From: Polychytrium aggregatum
Lineage: Eukaryota > Chytridiomycota > Chytridiomycetes > Polychytriales
Assembly (NCBI RefSeq): GCF_025602895.1
Contig: NW_026516210.1
Span: 372,001-436,000 of the forward strand
DNA: 64,000 bases
Reading direction: 5' to 3'
This document shows, piece by piece, positions 40,945 through 53,400 of this stretch; within the stretch, counting starts at the first letter, position 1, and every line of letters starts with the position of its first letter. The notes beneath the pieces are model-generated. The model was not told the origin of the DNA. It saw only the letters and a program-made list of their open reading frames with translations, and did no database searches. The translations under genes were made by a program, and so were the position numbers.

Positions 40945-43900
40945 CTAAGGGACAACTTCAACAGGGGCACTTCCGTCGGCCGAGGCAATCGGGGCGTCAA
41001 GCTTCGAGTCCACTCCTGTATCCGATCGAGATAGCACTCGGGAGCCTGCCTTCGAGTTGGGCTGAGTCGTGGGTGCCCCAGGGCCCGGAGCGGCGGCATT
41101 GTCGCTGCCTTTGCCTGCCAGATCGCCCGAAGATTGCGGTGCGGCCTGGCCCTGCGCCGCCGAGCTGCCAAAAACAATCCCGATCTCCCTCTGGGCCGAT
41201 CCTGGCGAGTCGGATCCGTGCACGGCGTTGTGTGTACCGTCGGTTCCGTACGCCGCTCGTATGCTATTGGTGAAGTTAGGGCACAGCATCAGGATCATCG
41301 CCACTCCAGCCCAACACCCACGACAATCGTGCCAAGCACAGAGGAGTGACGAAAAGGATCGTATACGGGCCAAAGTCCAGGCTCCAGGCACTACATACCT
41401 GTCTGGGGCTGTTTCTCGCGCCTTCTCCGAGTTGGTCGGTCCGGCCAGCGCTCTCCAAGCTGTTATAGCCGACTCCTTCTCCAGGACCATGGCATATATG
41501 GGCGCACTGGATGCAAAGCAGCGAGCAGACAGAGAGCCGCGATCAGTCTTTGTGAACGACAACGATGCTCAGCTCCGCGTCTGCTGTGCCGCATTACCTG
41601 CTCATCCAGGTCACAAGAGTCTCGTAAAACGGCCTGCCCTCATGCTCTCTGTAGAACTCTCCGGCTTGTTGGGGAGTCCATGTCACCTCGGCCTCACGGA
41701 CGATGCTGAATCCGCTTCCTTTGATGCGTGCGACGATCCCGTCCTTCTTTCCAGCGCCATAGGCATCGGGTTTGATCAAAGCCAGAGTTTGCTCAAGCTT
41801 TGGCTCGGACACGGCGCCTTGGACACCGTAGTTCGCTGCAACCGAACTACGCAAGTTGTCTCCAAAGACGATCATGGTTTCCCTTTCTGCAGATGTCGGC
41901 GAGTCCGATCCATGCACCGCGTTCTTGGAGCCGTCGGTTCCAAACAATGCACGAATGCTGGAAATCAAGAGAGATGGGGTTACATTCACCTAATGACGGC
42001 CCGGACTCGCGATTTGAGGCGCAGCTGTCGCTGTGATGCAGGAAGCAGACCGACAAAGTTGAGTCTTACCTGCTTGGACTGGACTCCCTGGCTTTCTCCG
42101 AGTTGGTGGGGCCGGCGAGCTCCCGCCAAGCCTTGATGGCATCCTCCTTCTCAAGAACCATTGCGTATATCGGGGCGCTGTCGAGTACAGATGGTACCGA
42201 GCCAGGTTAGCAGCTCTGACAGGCGCCCTGGACGCTGTGGATATGCGGCTGTCATGTCGCTTCAAACGTATCCACAACAACGTGCACAACATGCCCTGCA
42301 TAGAAACCAAAGCTCACCTGCTCATCCACGCAACAAGCTCGCCATAGAATGGCTTTTCGGCGTGCTCCTTGTAGAACTCCTTTGCGGTTGCCTCTGGCCA
42401 CTGCATTTCGGCCTCCTTGACAATCGTGAAACCGGCTTGCTTGATCTTGGCGATAATCTCGTCTTTCTTGCCGGCACCCATGGCATCGGGCTTGATCAAG
42501 GCAACAGTTCTCTGAAGCTCCGACATGTCTCCGCTGTTCAGGACAGCCAGCGAGCCCGCCTTGGAAATAAACCCGTCGCCAAAGACGAGCCCAATCTCGC
42601 GTGCCGCAGACGGCTTTGAATCAGAGCCGTGGACAGCGTTCTTGGTGCCGTCGGTTCCGAAAAGTGCTCGTATACTGTTGTATAGCAAACACGAGTCCAT
42701 GGATCGATGGACACAGGTCAGAAACTTGGCCAAGGACGGCCAAGGGCGGTCAAGGGCGGCCAAGGATAGCCAAGGACGGCCAAGGATAGCCAAGGACGGC
42801 AGACAACTTGCCTTTGAGGTGCAAGCTCCCGAGCCTTTTCAGAGTTGGTCGGGCCCGCAAGCTCGCGCCAGGCCGAGATGGCGTTCGGCTTCTCCAAGAT
42901 CATGGCGTAGATTGGTGCGCTAGAGCCCCGGATCGGAAATTTATCAAAGTGCTCAATAAACGGCCGGTGGTCTTCCAAGCAGCGGCAATGCTCTCTCCTC
43001 TCACCTGCTCATCCAGGTGGTGAGACCCTCAAAGAAGGGCTTGCCCTCGTGCTCTCTGTAAAACTCCTGCGCTTGCTCGAGTGTCCACTGGACTTCCTGG
43101 TCTTTGACGATGTTGAAGCCGCTGGCCTTGATTTTCTCGATAATATCGCCCTTCTTATCGGCGCCATAGGCATCGGGTTTGATGAGTGCAAATGTTCTTT
43201 GGAGGTCTTTGGACAGTCGGCGGGCAGACTCGTGAATCACACGGCTGGTTCGCTTGGATGGCGCCACATTCGGCGGGAGCGGCGCGACTTCTTCCCCGAA
43301 TATGACTTTGATCTCTCGCTCAGCAGAGGAGGGCGAGTCAGATCCGTGGACTGCATTTTGCGATCCGTCTGTCCCATAGAGGGAGCGGATACTGATGCAA
43401 GTTACAGCGGAGAAGTCACTCAGTCGGCTGCCAAGGGAAGCGTTTGCTTGGTCGGATACATGGCTGCCGAGGATGCACGTACCTGTTCGGTGCAATTTCC
43501 TTGGCCTTCACCGAGTTGGTAGGGCCGGCTAACTCTCGCCATGAATTGATCGCAGATTCCTTTTGCAGCACCATAGCGTATATCGGCGAGCTGTCCGACA
43601 GCGGGAGCAGGCCGACTGGATCAGTTTCAACCAGAGTTCCCAACTGCGCCTTGGAATTCACACGCTTGATGTTCCACCACGATGAAAATTCATTCCACCT
43701 GACTGACGTCCAATCGGCATGCACACCACACTGCTGCGCGCATCACCTGCTCATCCACTGCGTCAGATCTTCGAAGAACGGCTTGCCGTTGTGCTCGCGA
43801 TAGAACTCCTGCGCCAGCTCGAGCGACAGGTGGACTTCCTTCTCAGCCACGACCGTGAATCCCTCTGACTTGATTCTTTCGACAATCTCGTCCTTCTTGC

Positions 43901-46684
43901 CAGCAGCATAGGCGTCTGGCTTGATGAGTGCCACGGTTCGCTCCATATTGAGCAGATTCTCGAGGGACATGTCACGGGCACTGCCAGGCCGTGTGGCAAA
44001 CACCAACGAGCCAGTTCGTGCTAGAACCCTGGGGAACAGATGCTGGATCTCACGGATGGCATTGTCGATGCTGTCGGAGCCGTGAACGGCATTCTTGACA
44101 ATGTCGGTTCCATACAGAGCGCGAATGCTGCAGGTAAACCCGCCCTTGTAAATACGCAGGCCATACACACCCAGAGGGTCGGATACGGCAATGCAAAATC
44201 GGATTCCGGGTGCAAAAATGAAGCAGTAGGATACAGGGGATATAATGCAGCGACAGAATGCATACCTCATCGGGAACTGCTCTCGCGCCTCCGCAGGATC
44301 GGTTGGTCCGATCATTTCTCTCCACCCGTTGATGGCATCATCGCCCTTGATCACCAGACAGATGACAGGCTCGCTGCAGAGTCAGGAAGATGCGTCAAGG
44401 CCTGCATCGGGCATCCAGAGCAACACAATAGCATCTTGGCTTTGCCTATGACATACCTGGACAGGTGGATGATGGCATCTTCGAACCATGGCTGCTGCTT
44501 GTGATGTTCGTATAGCTGGATGGCGCTCTCGGAGGTGAAAGAAACCTCTTCGCGCTGCATGACTTTGAAGCCGCGATACATGATCCGCTCGATAATTTCT
44601 TCGACCTTGCCTGCAGCAACTGCATCGGGTTTGATCAGCACAAGCGTTTTCTGGAGCGACGCCTTCATGGAGTGCGTGACCTCGGGCATCGGCATCTCGA
44701 GTACGTGCGGTGTTTCAAACATAAAGTGGATATCTCGTTCCGCGGATGCGGCGCTGTCAGAGCCATAGACTGCGTTGACTAGGTTATCTGTGCCGAACAA
44801 GGCACGAATGCTGGAGGGAGCACAAGAGGGAGCACAAGAGGGAGCACAAGAGGGAGCATGATGAGTGCGAGCAAGGCACTGCATCGAACATGGTGGCCCA
44901 GCAATCGACTTCCGGCGCTGAGCTTGTATCGCCAGCACACACGCCAGAAGCTGTAGGTCCGTTGGCATCAATGTCGCTCAGCGCTACAATCTGCGCACCC
45001 ATTGGCAATCGCGGGACGAGCGTCGCAGCTTTACATTTACCTCTTGGGGTGCTCGTCTTTTGCACGGTGTGAGTTTGCTGGACCCATCATTCCTCTCCAC
45101 AACGCGATCACGTTGGCCTTTTTGAGAACGAGGGCAATGCAGGGAGCCCTGGATCGACGCCGCAGATGGTCATCGGGTTACCAATCTGCGAAAGGCGATG
45201 GCCTGCTGTGGGGTGTCTGGGCAACAAGAGCGTCCCGGGCCGGCCAGCCACTACTCACGATGACATATAGCTTGTGAGGATGTGGAAGAATGCCTTGCTC
45301 TGGTGTTCGACATAGAATTCCTTGACTTCGTCGTGGGTGAGCCATATCTTCTTTTTGCGAACAACTTCGATGCGGTTGCGTTTGATCAGCTCCATTATTT
45401 CGTCAATCACCGAAGGATGCATCGCATCGGGCTTGATGATGGCCAGGGTTTCTTCCGCATCGGCGCCGCCATTTAGCTCGGCGTTGCTTTGGATGGCATC
45501 GGACACCTCCTTGGCCTGCATACTGAGCCCGGGCATCTGTCCGTCGACGACGTACTGTAAAGCGTACGCACATGAGTGTCAGCTTGATTCGGTGGTCGCC
45601 AGAACGGCAAGTGTCTCGCACAGCACCCGAGGAAAATGACTTACCGGTACTGGGGGCTGCCCGCTCTTGACCAACGCAACCTGCTCCTTGACGGTGCGCT
45701 CGATAACGGGGGCATTTGGCCCCTTGATGATGTTGACGAGAGTACCATCCTGTTGCAGCGCATTGAGCATTACAGACGATGAGTGCGCGCACTCGACAGA
45801 AAACCGAAACCGAATCCAGCGCAACGATACATACGTAGAAGAACATGAAGCACGGGCAGGATCGATCCCGGAACTTTTCGAGCGCGGCGATTCCGTCTGC
45901 TTGAGCCTGGAGACGGGATCAAGGATGACGATGTGAGCATTTGCGGCCACCTGCTGGCCCGCACATTGCCGTCGGCTGTCCGGCGGTTGCCATCGAGCTT
46001 GGGCGGCAGAACACGCACCTGGACGACCGCAAGTTCTTCTCCGTAATCCATCTTCATGCGCTTGAAGATGTTTTGCATTGATTCGCAGGGCCCAGCCCAT
46101 TTCGCTGCCAATGCCCAGTCGGACCGATGTTGGTTAGGAATGATCGGCAGCCGGACGCATAATCACAACCAAGGCGCTGAACCGCTGACCAGTTCAGTCA
46201 GAGTGCAGCAGCGTCGGCGGGCCGAGCAACTCGCTCATCTCAGCAATCGACACCCGGTGCTCTCAATCTTACAGAACACATCCAAAACTACGTGCGGCAG
46301 CCGATATCCGGTATGCGATGGGCGAATCGGCAGCCGCGACCACGACAGCAACGGAAAAAGGCGACGAAATACGGTTAGTTCATTCTCTATGCATCCCAAC
46401 CCGGTCCTCAACGCCCGAGATCAAGCCAAGCTGATGGACAAGAGCCCGTGAGAGGCCATGCTTCAGGAGGGCCATTCGTTCGGGGCCTCCGCACATCGCA
46501 CTTGCTCGACGAGGAACGCGGGACCACAGAGCCCAGCACGAATTCGCCTCTCGACTCGCCAATGCGAGGGCTAAAGTTGGTTACCGATAAGGACGCCTTT
46601 GCGGGTGAGCATACGCTTCCATTCCTCGTCGTTGGTGATATGATGCGAGACTTGAACCTCGACACGTTTGCCGTGGGCGCTCAT
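40945..46684 (-). CDS. thioredoxin domain fused to six tandem NDP kinase domains (NME8/TXNDC3-like)
   Basis: Architecture of NME8/TXNDC3, an outer-arm-dynein-associated flagellar protein, but with six NDPK domains instead of the usual two or three. The start MSAHGKRVEVQVSHHITNDE is at 46684. The thioredoxin domain continues WAGPCESMQNIFKRMKMDYG and GTLVNIIKGPNAPVIERTVK. NDPK domains begin near 45455 (ETLAIIKPDAM), 44655 (TLVLIKPDAV), 43945 (TVALIKPDAY), 43204 (TFALIKPDAY), 42515 (TVALIKPDAM) and 41795 (TLALIKPDAY). Each has the IKPD Lys, a GPTN/GPTD/GPAN motif and SIRA-YGTD. The catalytic NAVHGSDS is intact in domains 2-6 but is NAVYGSDS in domain 1. The thioredoxin motif is WAGPC, not WCGPC. 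Introns recur after each MSR and before each SIR. The tail ends SAPVEVVP (stop 40945). The splice near 46590/46108 is uncertain; a small exon may be missing. Confidence 0.88.
42731..42800. repeat. 10-bp minisatellite (CAAGGACGGC)7 in an intron
   Basis: Seven consecutive ten-base units, variants CAAGGACGGC, CAAGGGCGGY and CAAGGATAGC, inside the intron that splits the fourth NDPK domain of the array gene. Confidence 0.92.
44814..44859. repeat. 12-bp tandem repeat (GAGGGAGCACAA)4
   Basis: Almost four perfect copies of a twelve-base unit in the intron upstream of the SIRALFGTD exon of the first NDPK domain. Confidence 0.9.
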
Positions 46685-47427
46685 CTCGTCGGGTGCTGGA
46701 TAGACAGGCTGCTGAAGCTGAACTGGATACGGGGCAGTGTCGTGGTGCTCGACAGCGTGTGGAGCCGAGGTATTCGGTGGGCGAGCAAGAGGAACAACGG
46801 AGAAGAGTATGACGGCGACGACAGCGACGACGGCGGCGGCTTGGACGGTTGTCCACCAGCCCCGGCAGGACCGAGCAGGACGCTGTGATTGAGGCGCTCT
46901 CCCAGGGGGGACGGCAGGCCGGGCCCTCCTCCTGAGGGGAGGTTGATCCATCGATGCAGGGTGAGGTAGAGGATGGGTAGGGAATGCGGATTGTCGCTGG
47001 GGAGGTCAAGATTCAAGCGCCATGTCGAGATCAAGCGCAGCCCAGCGTCGCAAATTCCCACTTTGCCAGGAGCCGGAAGAATCCCAGCAGCTGCACAATA
47101 TCGAATGCCACATCGGTGCGGTGCGCAAGATGGCCATCTTGTGCAGGCGATTGTGGAGACCAATGTCTTCACTCGGAGGCTACCAAGACGACTCCTTTGA
47201 AAGGCCTGCTGGACACTGGCTATCACAGCTACGCCGACAAAACGGAAGTGCATGTGCCCTATTTTCATCTGAGTAAACTGCATATTCAACTGTATATTCA
47301 ACTGTATATTCAGCAGCTACGCCTGGACTCGGCCGCCGTCCCGCAGGACCAACGATCATCTGCCTTGTGACGGTCAAGCCGATACGTCGGCACACCATGC
47401 AGCGACCGCATTGAAAAACAAGCACGG
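46685..47427. other. intergenic region between hexa-NDPK start and IFT139 stop
   Basis: 740 bases, same strand for both neighbours. It must hold the promoter of the NDPK-array gene. The array's reading frame stays open upstream of the chosen ATG to about 46950 and would encode a hydrophobic stretch (VQAAAVVAVVAVILFSVV), noted as a finding. A 12-bp tandem repeat lies at 47283-47313. Confidence 0.5.
47283..47313. repeat. 12-bp tandem repeat (TGTATATTCAAC)
   Basis: Two and a half copies of an AT-rich twelve-base unit about 115 bases upstream (plus-strand sense) of the IFT139 stop codon. Confidence 0.8.
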
Positions 47428-50400
47428 CTACGGAACTCGCAGGCTCGCGCGCGCCTTATCCATGATCTCCTTTCTGATCTTGGGATAGTCCGGGACAGCC
47501 TGAAGAACCTTGTGGCAGACGTCGATGGCTTCGACATAGCGCTTCGCTTTGAGATAGTTGAATGCCAGCTTGAATCCGATCGCCGGGCTGGACTCCCGCT
47601 GCAGTTTCCAGGCCAGCTCGTAGTGGGTTGCCGCATCTTTGTAGGAGGCCTCCTTCTCCATAATATATCCCATGTACTCGAAGGCCTTGGCACAGGACAT
47701 GTTCTTTGACAGAACCTTCTTCAGAAGCTCGGTGGCGAGATCGAATTTCCCTCCCTGCGAGGACCGTGGAATGAGGCTCGTTATGTTGAAGATTCCAAGG
47801 AAGCGGGTTTCGAGCAGTCTGGCTGTAATGAATTGCCCGGTGGAAGCAAACAGACAATCCAAGTGTGTCGGACACATAGCAGGAGGGGCCACATAGTAGG
47901 AGGGATGCAGTCTAAAACACTTACTTGAATGTATGTATCAGCCAACAGCAGTAGGCTCTTTTCAAAGTCGTCGGACAGCTCGTCGTTCCACTCCATCTTG
48001 GCGATTCGCTTCAGTTGATTGCGTGCCTTGGGCGCCTGCTTTTGCAGCAAGTATGCTGTGGCCATTCCCTACAACCGCGATTCAGTATGGATAAGTGCCA
48101 GTCACCAGCGAGCTCACGAAGGCGAGCACTGCAGCAGTGTCCGGGTACTGGACTGTGCAAGGGGATATGATGCTTACCAGCAGCGCAGAGACATTGTCTT
48201 TATCGACGTTGAGGATCGCAGTGAACCCAGTTAAAGCACGCTCGATGTCTGGCTTCTGTCGGGTGGCCATGCCAGCGTAGTTTTCGAGGATTTGGGTCCT
48301 GAGCGACTTGGGAGACTGCGGGAGTTCCTAAAGGCCAACGAGCCATCAGCCATCACGATAGCTGCATGAGCACACACGTAGCTCCGAGAGCCAGCCCTGC
48401 GCATCCAACCTTGAGCAGCTTGTCCACAGTGAGAATGGAAATCATATTGTCTGTCTCCGACTTGTCGGCACTTGAGTTGGTGTCGGCAACGCTCTCGAGG
48501 GCGTCACCTCCGATGGTGTCATTATCGGGGTTCAGAAAAATCTCGATCATGTGGATGAGCGATCGCTCGCCCCATTCGGCGTCGCGTCTGCAGTAGTTGA
48601 ACTCCTTGAGCGCCTCGTTGGGGTTGTTTGAGTATCTGAATCCAGTCGAACAACGCCATGAACCCACAGCATCAGTCACTATTTCGACAGTAGAACAGGC
48701 TCCAGTGCATGCCTGTTACAATATGGATTGCAAATGACTGCAATAATCCAATCCAACCCAATCCAATTCATTTGGGTTCAGCGCCCACCTGTAGTATAGA
48801 CCCCGGCAATAGTGGAATCCACAGTGCAGGCTCGCTTTACTGGAATGCTTCTGAACGAGCTCGAAAAATTGCTCGGCCTCGTCGAGCTTCCCGTTCCGCT
48901 TCATCATCTCGATGAGCTGCAGTAAGGCAGAGTAGTTTGTGGGATTCTTCTCCAGCAACTGGCGAAAGTGGAAGACTGCTGAGCTGTACGAGTTCTTCTG
49001 CAGCATTATGTCCGCTATCATCATGGTTGCTTCTTCGTTGCCCACATCCATTCGGAGCATGTTTGAGCACTGGTTTTGGGCCGCGGTCAAATCCCCCTTG
49101 GAAATGTACAGCTTTGCGAGGGCAAGCATCGCCTGCAGATGAGCGATTGTCGGGTTAGCAGCCACCCACAGTGCTGCTCGCATGTGGACAAACAGACCAG
49201 AGGGGTGTATCGAACGAAAACTGACAAAACAGCCACGTGTTTCCATATGCGATTTGATGCGGAGAGCATCCTTGCCTTTTTGTTTTCCTGATTGTGCTGG
49301 ATAGCTTCGTGGAAATACGCTGAGGCACGCTCGCTGTTCTTGAGAAGCCGTGCGTATGTATCACCGAGCTCGAAGCAGATTTCGGACGCCGTCTGGCGCA
49401 GATCCTTGCTGCCCTGGGCTGAAACGTCCTTGGATATGATGCTATTCCACCAAGCATTCACGGATAGTAAGTACAGCCGCGCTATGGGTTATGTGCGCCT
49501 TCACAGCAGCTACCTCATCTGTAAATCGCGAGCACGGCTCAGTGCGCTGACGGCTTTGTTGGGGTCTTGCCCCTCCTTGTGGACTTTGCCAAGCATGGAG
49601 CAGAGTTTGACGTCCACCGAAGCAGAGCTAATCTCATCCACTATGAGCAGAGCACCGTTAGTGTTTGGCTCATCCGAATCTCTGATCCAGATCGCTCGGT
49701 TTTACATGCTTTGCTCGACCATACGATAGCCTGCACGAAGCACAGAAGGCTGTTGCTCCCGTACAGCCAATGCGAGGGCGGCATGCAAATTTTTGTTGGA
49801 TGCGCAAGCACTCGACAGGAATTCCTTCGCACCCAGACATATTCATTGGCCGACCTTTTTGCCTGTCTAGGGCCTGGGCAATGATTCGCTCGGCATCTTT
49901 GTATTGGCGGAGCTTTGTGTACAGACTTGCAAGCTCCAGCTGGATTCCAATTGCATCTGGGAGATTCTGAGCCAGCGCTGCTTCGTAGTACGATACGGCC
50001 TGAGAGAAAGTGATGGCAGCGACGTTTGGGATTGAACAGGCGGTCCAAAGATTGGCGGTGAACACCATTATTCCGTCTGTCGTTTGTCTGTAGCCGGCGC
50101 TTTCCTCGACGACCACTCCCTCCGGCCCTTGTCAAAGCAATGGCTTACCCGCGAATATTTATGCGTTGTGTACAGCGCCCTTCCGATTTTGCCAATCAAA
50201 GAGGCTGACTTTGGATTGGATTCAAGGGCAGACTCGTACACGTCGATCGCTTGCTCCGGCTAAGTGCACAAGCAACAGGCAGCGAGATCAATGTCCTTGA
50301 ACAGAATGGTCCGTAACTCGGGCGAGTCGGGGCGGTACCAACCTCCTGTATGTTCATATATGCGTCGCCAAGGAGCATGCAACTCTCGACAGTGGGGCTA

Positions 50401-53400
50401 TGCTCGACGATTTCAGAGTAGCAGCGAGCGTATTGCTTCTTGTCGTTCTTGTACTTCAAGTAAATATCGGCCATGATGCCCCTAGCCTCGATGAAGTGAC
50501 TACCGGATGATCGAGTCAGCCCAATGGAGGCGCTAGTGTCAACGCTGTATGTCCGATGCGTCGATTCAGTACCTCTGCTCGCTCGTGATAGTTGCAAGGA
50601 TGCCTAGGGCAGAGTCGATCTCGCCGCGCTCAAGAGCAAATGTGGCGTTGGCAACAGTGATGGCCTCTTGCTCTGGCGTTCCCTTAAACAGGAACGAAGC
50701 ATCGGACATGACTTTGGCCGCTTCGTGCTAGCAGTCATTCCAGGGCACGCATGGATGGAGAAGAACGACACCGAGATCAATCAGTCGCCGCTGCTCTCTA
50801 TCGCAGCTACTGCCAATCACAGACGTTCCGGGCAAGTACAGTGTCGCGCCGACTGGGTCCTCGCTGGCGTTGCCATGAGCACCATAATGGCTGGATCACG
50901 TACCATGTTCTTGAGCTTGACATGGGTGTTGGCCAGCTCCAAATAGAGCGCCACCCGCTCGGCGGCTGTCGCTGTTGTGTCGGAGCCGCGTATTTGCGGT
51001 GTTGGCTTTCCACCTGGCGGCAGTAAGCATAGCCTTATATAAATATGACGCCGACATCAGGCGGCAGCAATACCCCATCCCACTTTCATGTACCTTTCTT
51101 TGAAAAGTCCTTGATGCCGGGAAGATTCATGGCAGCCTGCAGTACCGCCAGAGCTTCTTCGTACGAGCCCTGCATCTTGAGTGCCCTGGCCTTGAGAATA
51201 TGGAACAGTGGTATGTGCCGCACCTCGAAGTTGTAGCTCAAGCCCATTTCGAGCGACTGCATGGCCAACTTTGGGTGGTTGTTGGAGAGCTGGATCTGGC
51301 CCATCAATATATGTGCCTGGGAACGCCGCGCCGCCGCCAGAATAAGATATTAGCAGTGCCCAGATACGGTACTATGCCTTACAGAGAATGCTCTCGACTC
51401 GAAAGAGCTCGATGGATCTGAGATTACAATCCAGTGCATGCAGCCGCCCTTGCCTTTGAATAGCCGTTATCGATTCTAAGGCAGTTTGACGCCGCCATCT
51501 GCGCACCCATTTTGTCTCCGGAGAGAAACTTGAGCTTGGACATGTAAAACATGGCATCGGTTGAGCCCGGAACAATCTTTGATACGATTTCGAGCAAACT
51601 GTGCACCGTTGACAATAGCTTATCAGGCTCTTCTCCTGTGCAGTGGTGCAGGAGAGATCGTGTCAGACGCTCGATAGAGCCGATCGTACTCTCAATGATA
51701 ACGGGACATGCCCCCTCCTCTTCTATTGCGCCCATCCCTTGTCCCCACCTGGGGCTGCTGTCAACATACCTTCCCTCTTAGGCTCAGAGGGGCAATGTTC
51801 CATGTAGTCTCGTACAATCTCGAGAAGAAAATCCGGGTTCACGGTGTAAAAGTAGCTGAGACTGTCGGTCACCGGTAACGTTTAGCCGACGTCGCAATCT
51901 GCATCCATGATCTCAGACTCGGCGCCTGCCACCTGCCACCCACCCGCAACACTTCAGTCATACCTGAGGGTCTCGGACTGTATGCGCCGCATTTGCAGAC
52001 TCACTGCCTCTTGGAGATACTTGAGTCGTTTCTCGGCATCCCGTCTCGTGTACCACACATACACAGACGTCAAGTAGGCGACCTCTGGCGATCGCTCTAG
52101 CATTTCGATTGCGATTATGCAGTTAATCAATGCGGCACCAATGCAGTATGATCGAAGCAACGAGAATACTAAATAATGCAAAATAATGCAAAGTGATGTT
52201 ATGAGAATGAACGGGAATGCAACAAGCAGCATCTCTCACCCATGGATGTCTGAATCTCGTTGAAGATCTCGAGCTGCTCCTGCGCCTGATCAAAATCGCC
52301 GCTGTAGAGCTGGAACCGGATAAGCCCTGTCATGGATCAAGCTCTTGTATCAGCGGTACCGAACTATGCGAGATGACATCATTGTGCGACATTGAACGTG
52401 CCTTCTAATGCATGGATGTTGTGTGCGTCTAGTGACGAGGCTTGCTGATAGGACTGCTTCGCCTTTGCGAGGTTTCCTGGAGGGCAAAGGATGAGGATGA
52501 GGACGCAGCACATACTACTGTCGGTCTCGTTGTCGATCACATCTCGCGGCCCTCCACCCAGTGTGATTGTATCAACGACGAACAAAAGCGCCACCTGCCT
52601 TGCAGAAGCTGCGTGAATCCCAGCTCGGTGTAGCACTGACTGCTGGCGGGGTTCAGTGCAATGGCGCGCTCAAGAAGCGAAATACACTGCTCCAAGATAC
52701 TGTCCAACCGAGGTTAGTGGATAGGCGACATGGAAGCACCGGCACGCTCGGGAGTACTCACGCTGGAGTCCGGTTGGCCAGCCGCACAAACGAGCGTGCG
52801 ATGGTGTAGTAGAGTTCGGAGTTGTAAGGCTCAGCGCCGAGCAGCGCCTGGAAATGGGAATTTCAGATCATGGTTGACGGGCAAGATCAGGCATGTTAGC
52901 ACGGGTCAAGCCAAGGTGGGATTTGGACCTGATCTCGGCATGGCTCGGTCGTGCTTGTTCGGGAGGGCATATTTGCTTTCTGGAGTTGCGGGCTATATGC
53001 AAACCAGCAGCAGCAGAAGTAGCAGCGGTGGCAGATCCAGGGCTACTGACCTTGTTGAGCGAGTTGATGTAAGGCACAACCATCTTGGAACCTCCCTCGC
53101 GGCACATCTCGTTGAGACAAATCATGATCAAGCCATCAATGTTGTCTGGGCTCTGTGCAAGCAGCTTTTGAGAGGCTTCCACTGCCTGCTCCCATGCCGA
53201 CATTTCCAAAAGCACGTACATTCGTTCGACATGCGCCGGGACGAACGCCGGGTAGTGGACAATGATCTGCGAGGCTACTTCGAGTGCTCCTGAGGTTTGA
53301 CATCCCTGGAGCCGGAGACATCGGAGCCTTCCCACAAGCGCACCGAGGTCCTTGGGTGCGCGCGCCAGGACCTTGCCAAAGAGAGCCAGTGCCTTCTGCA

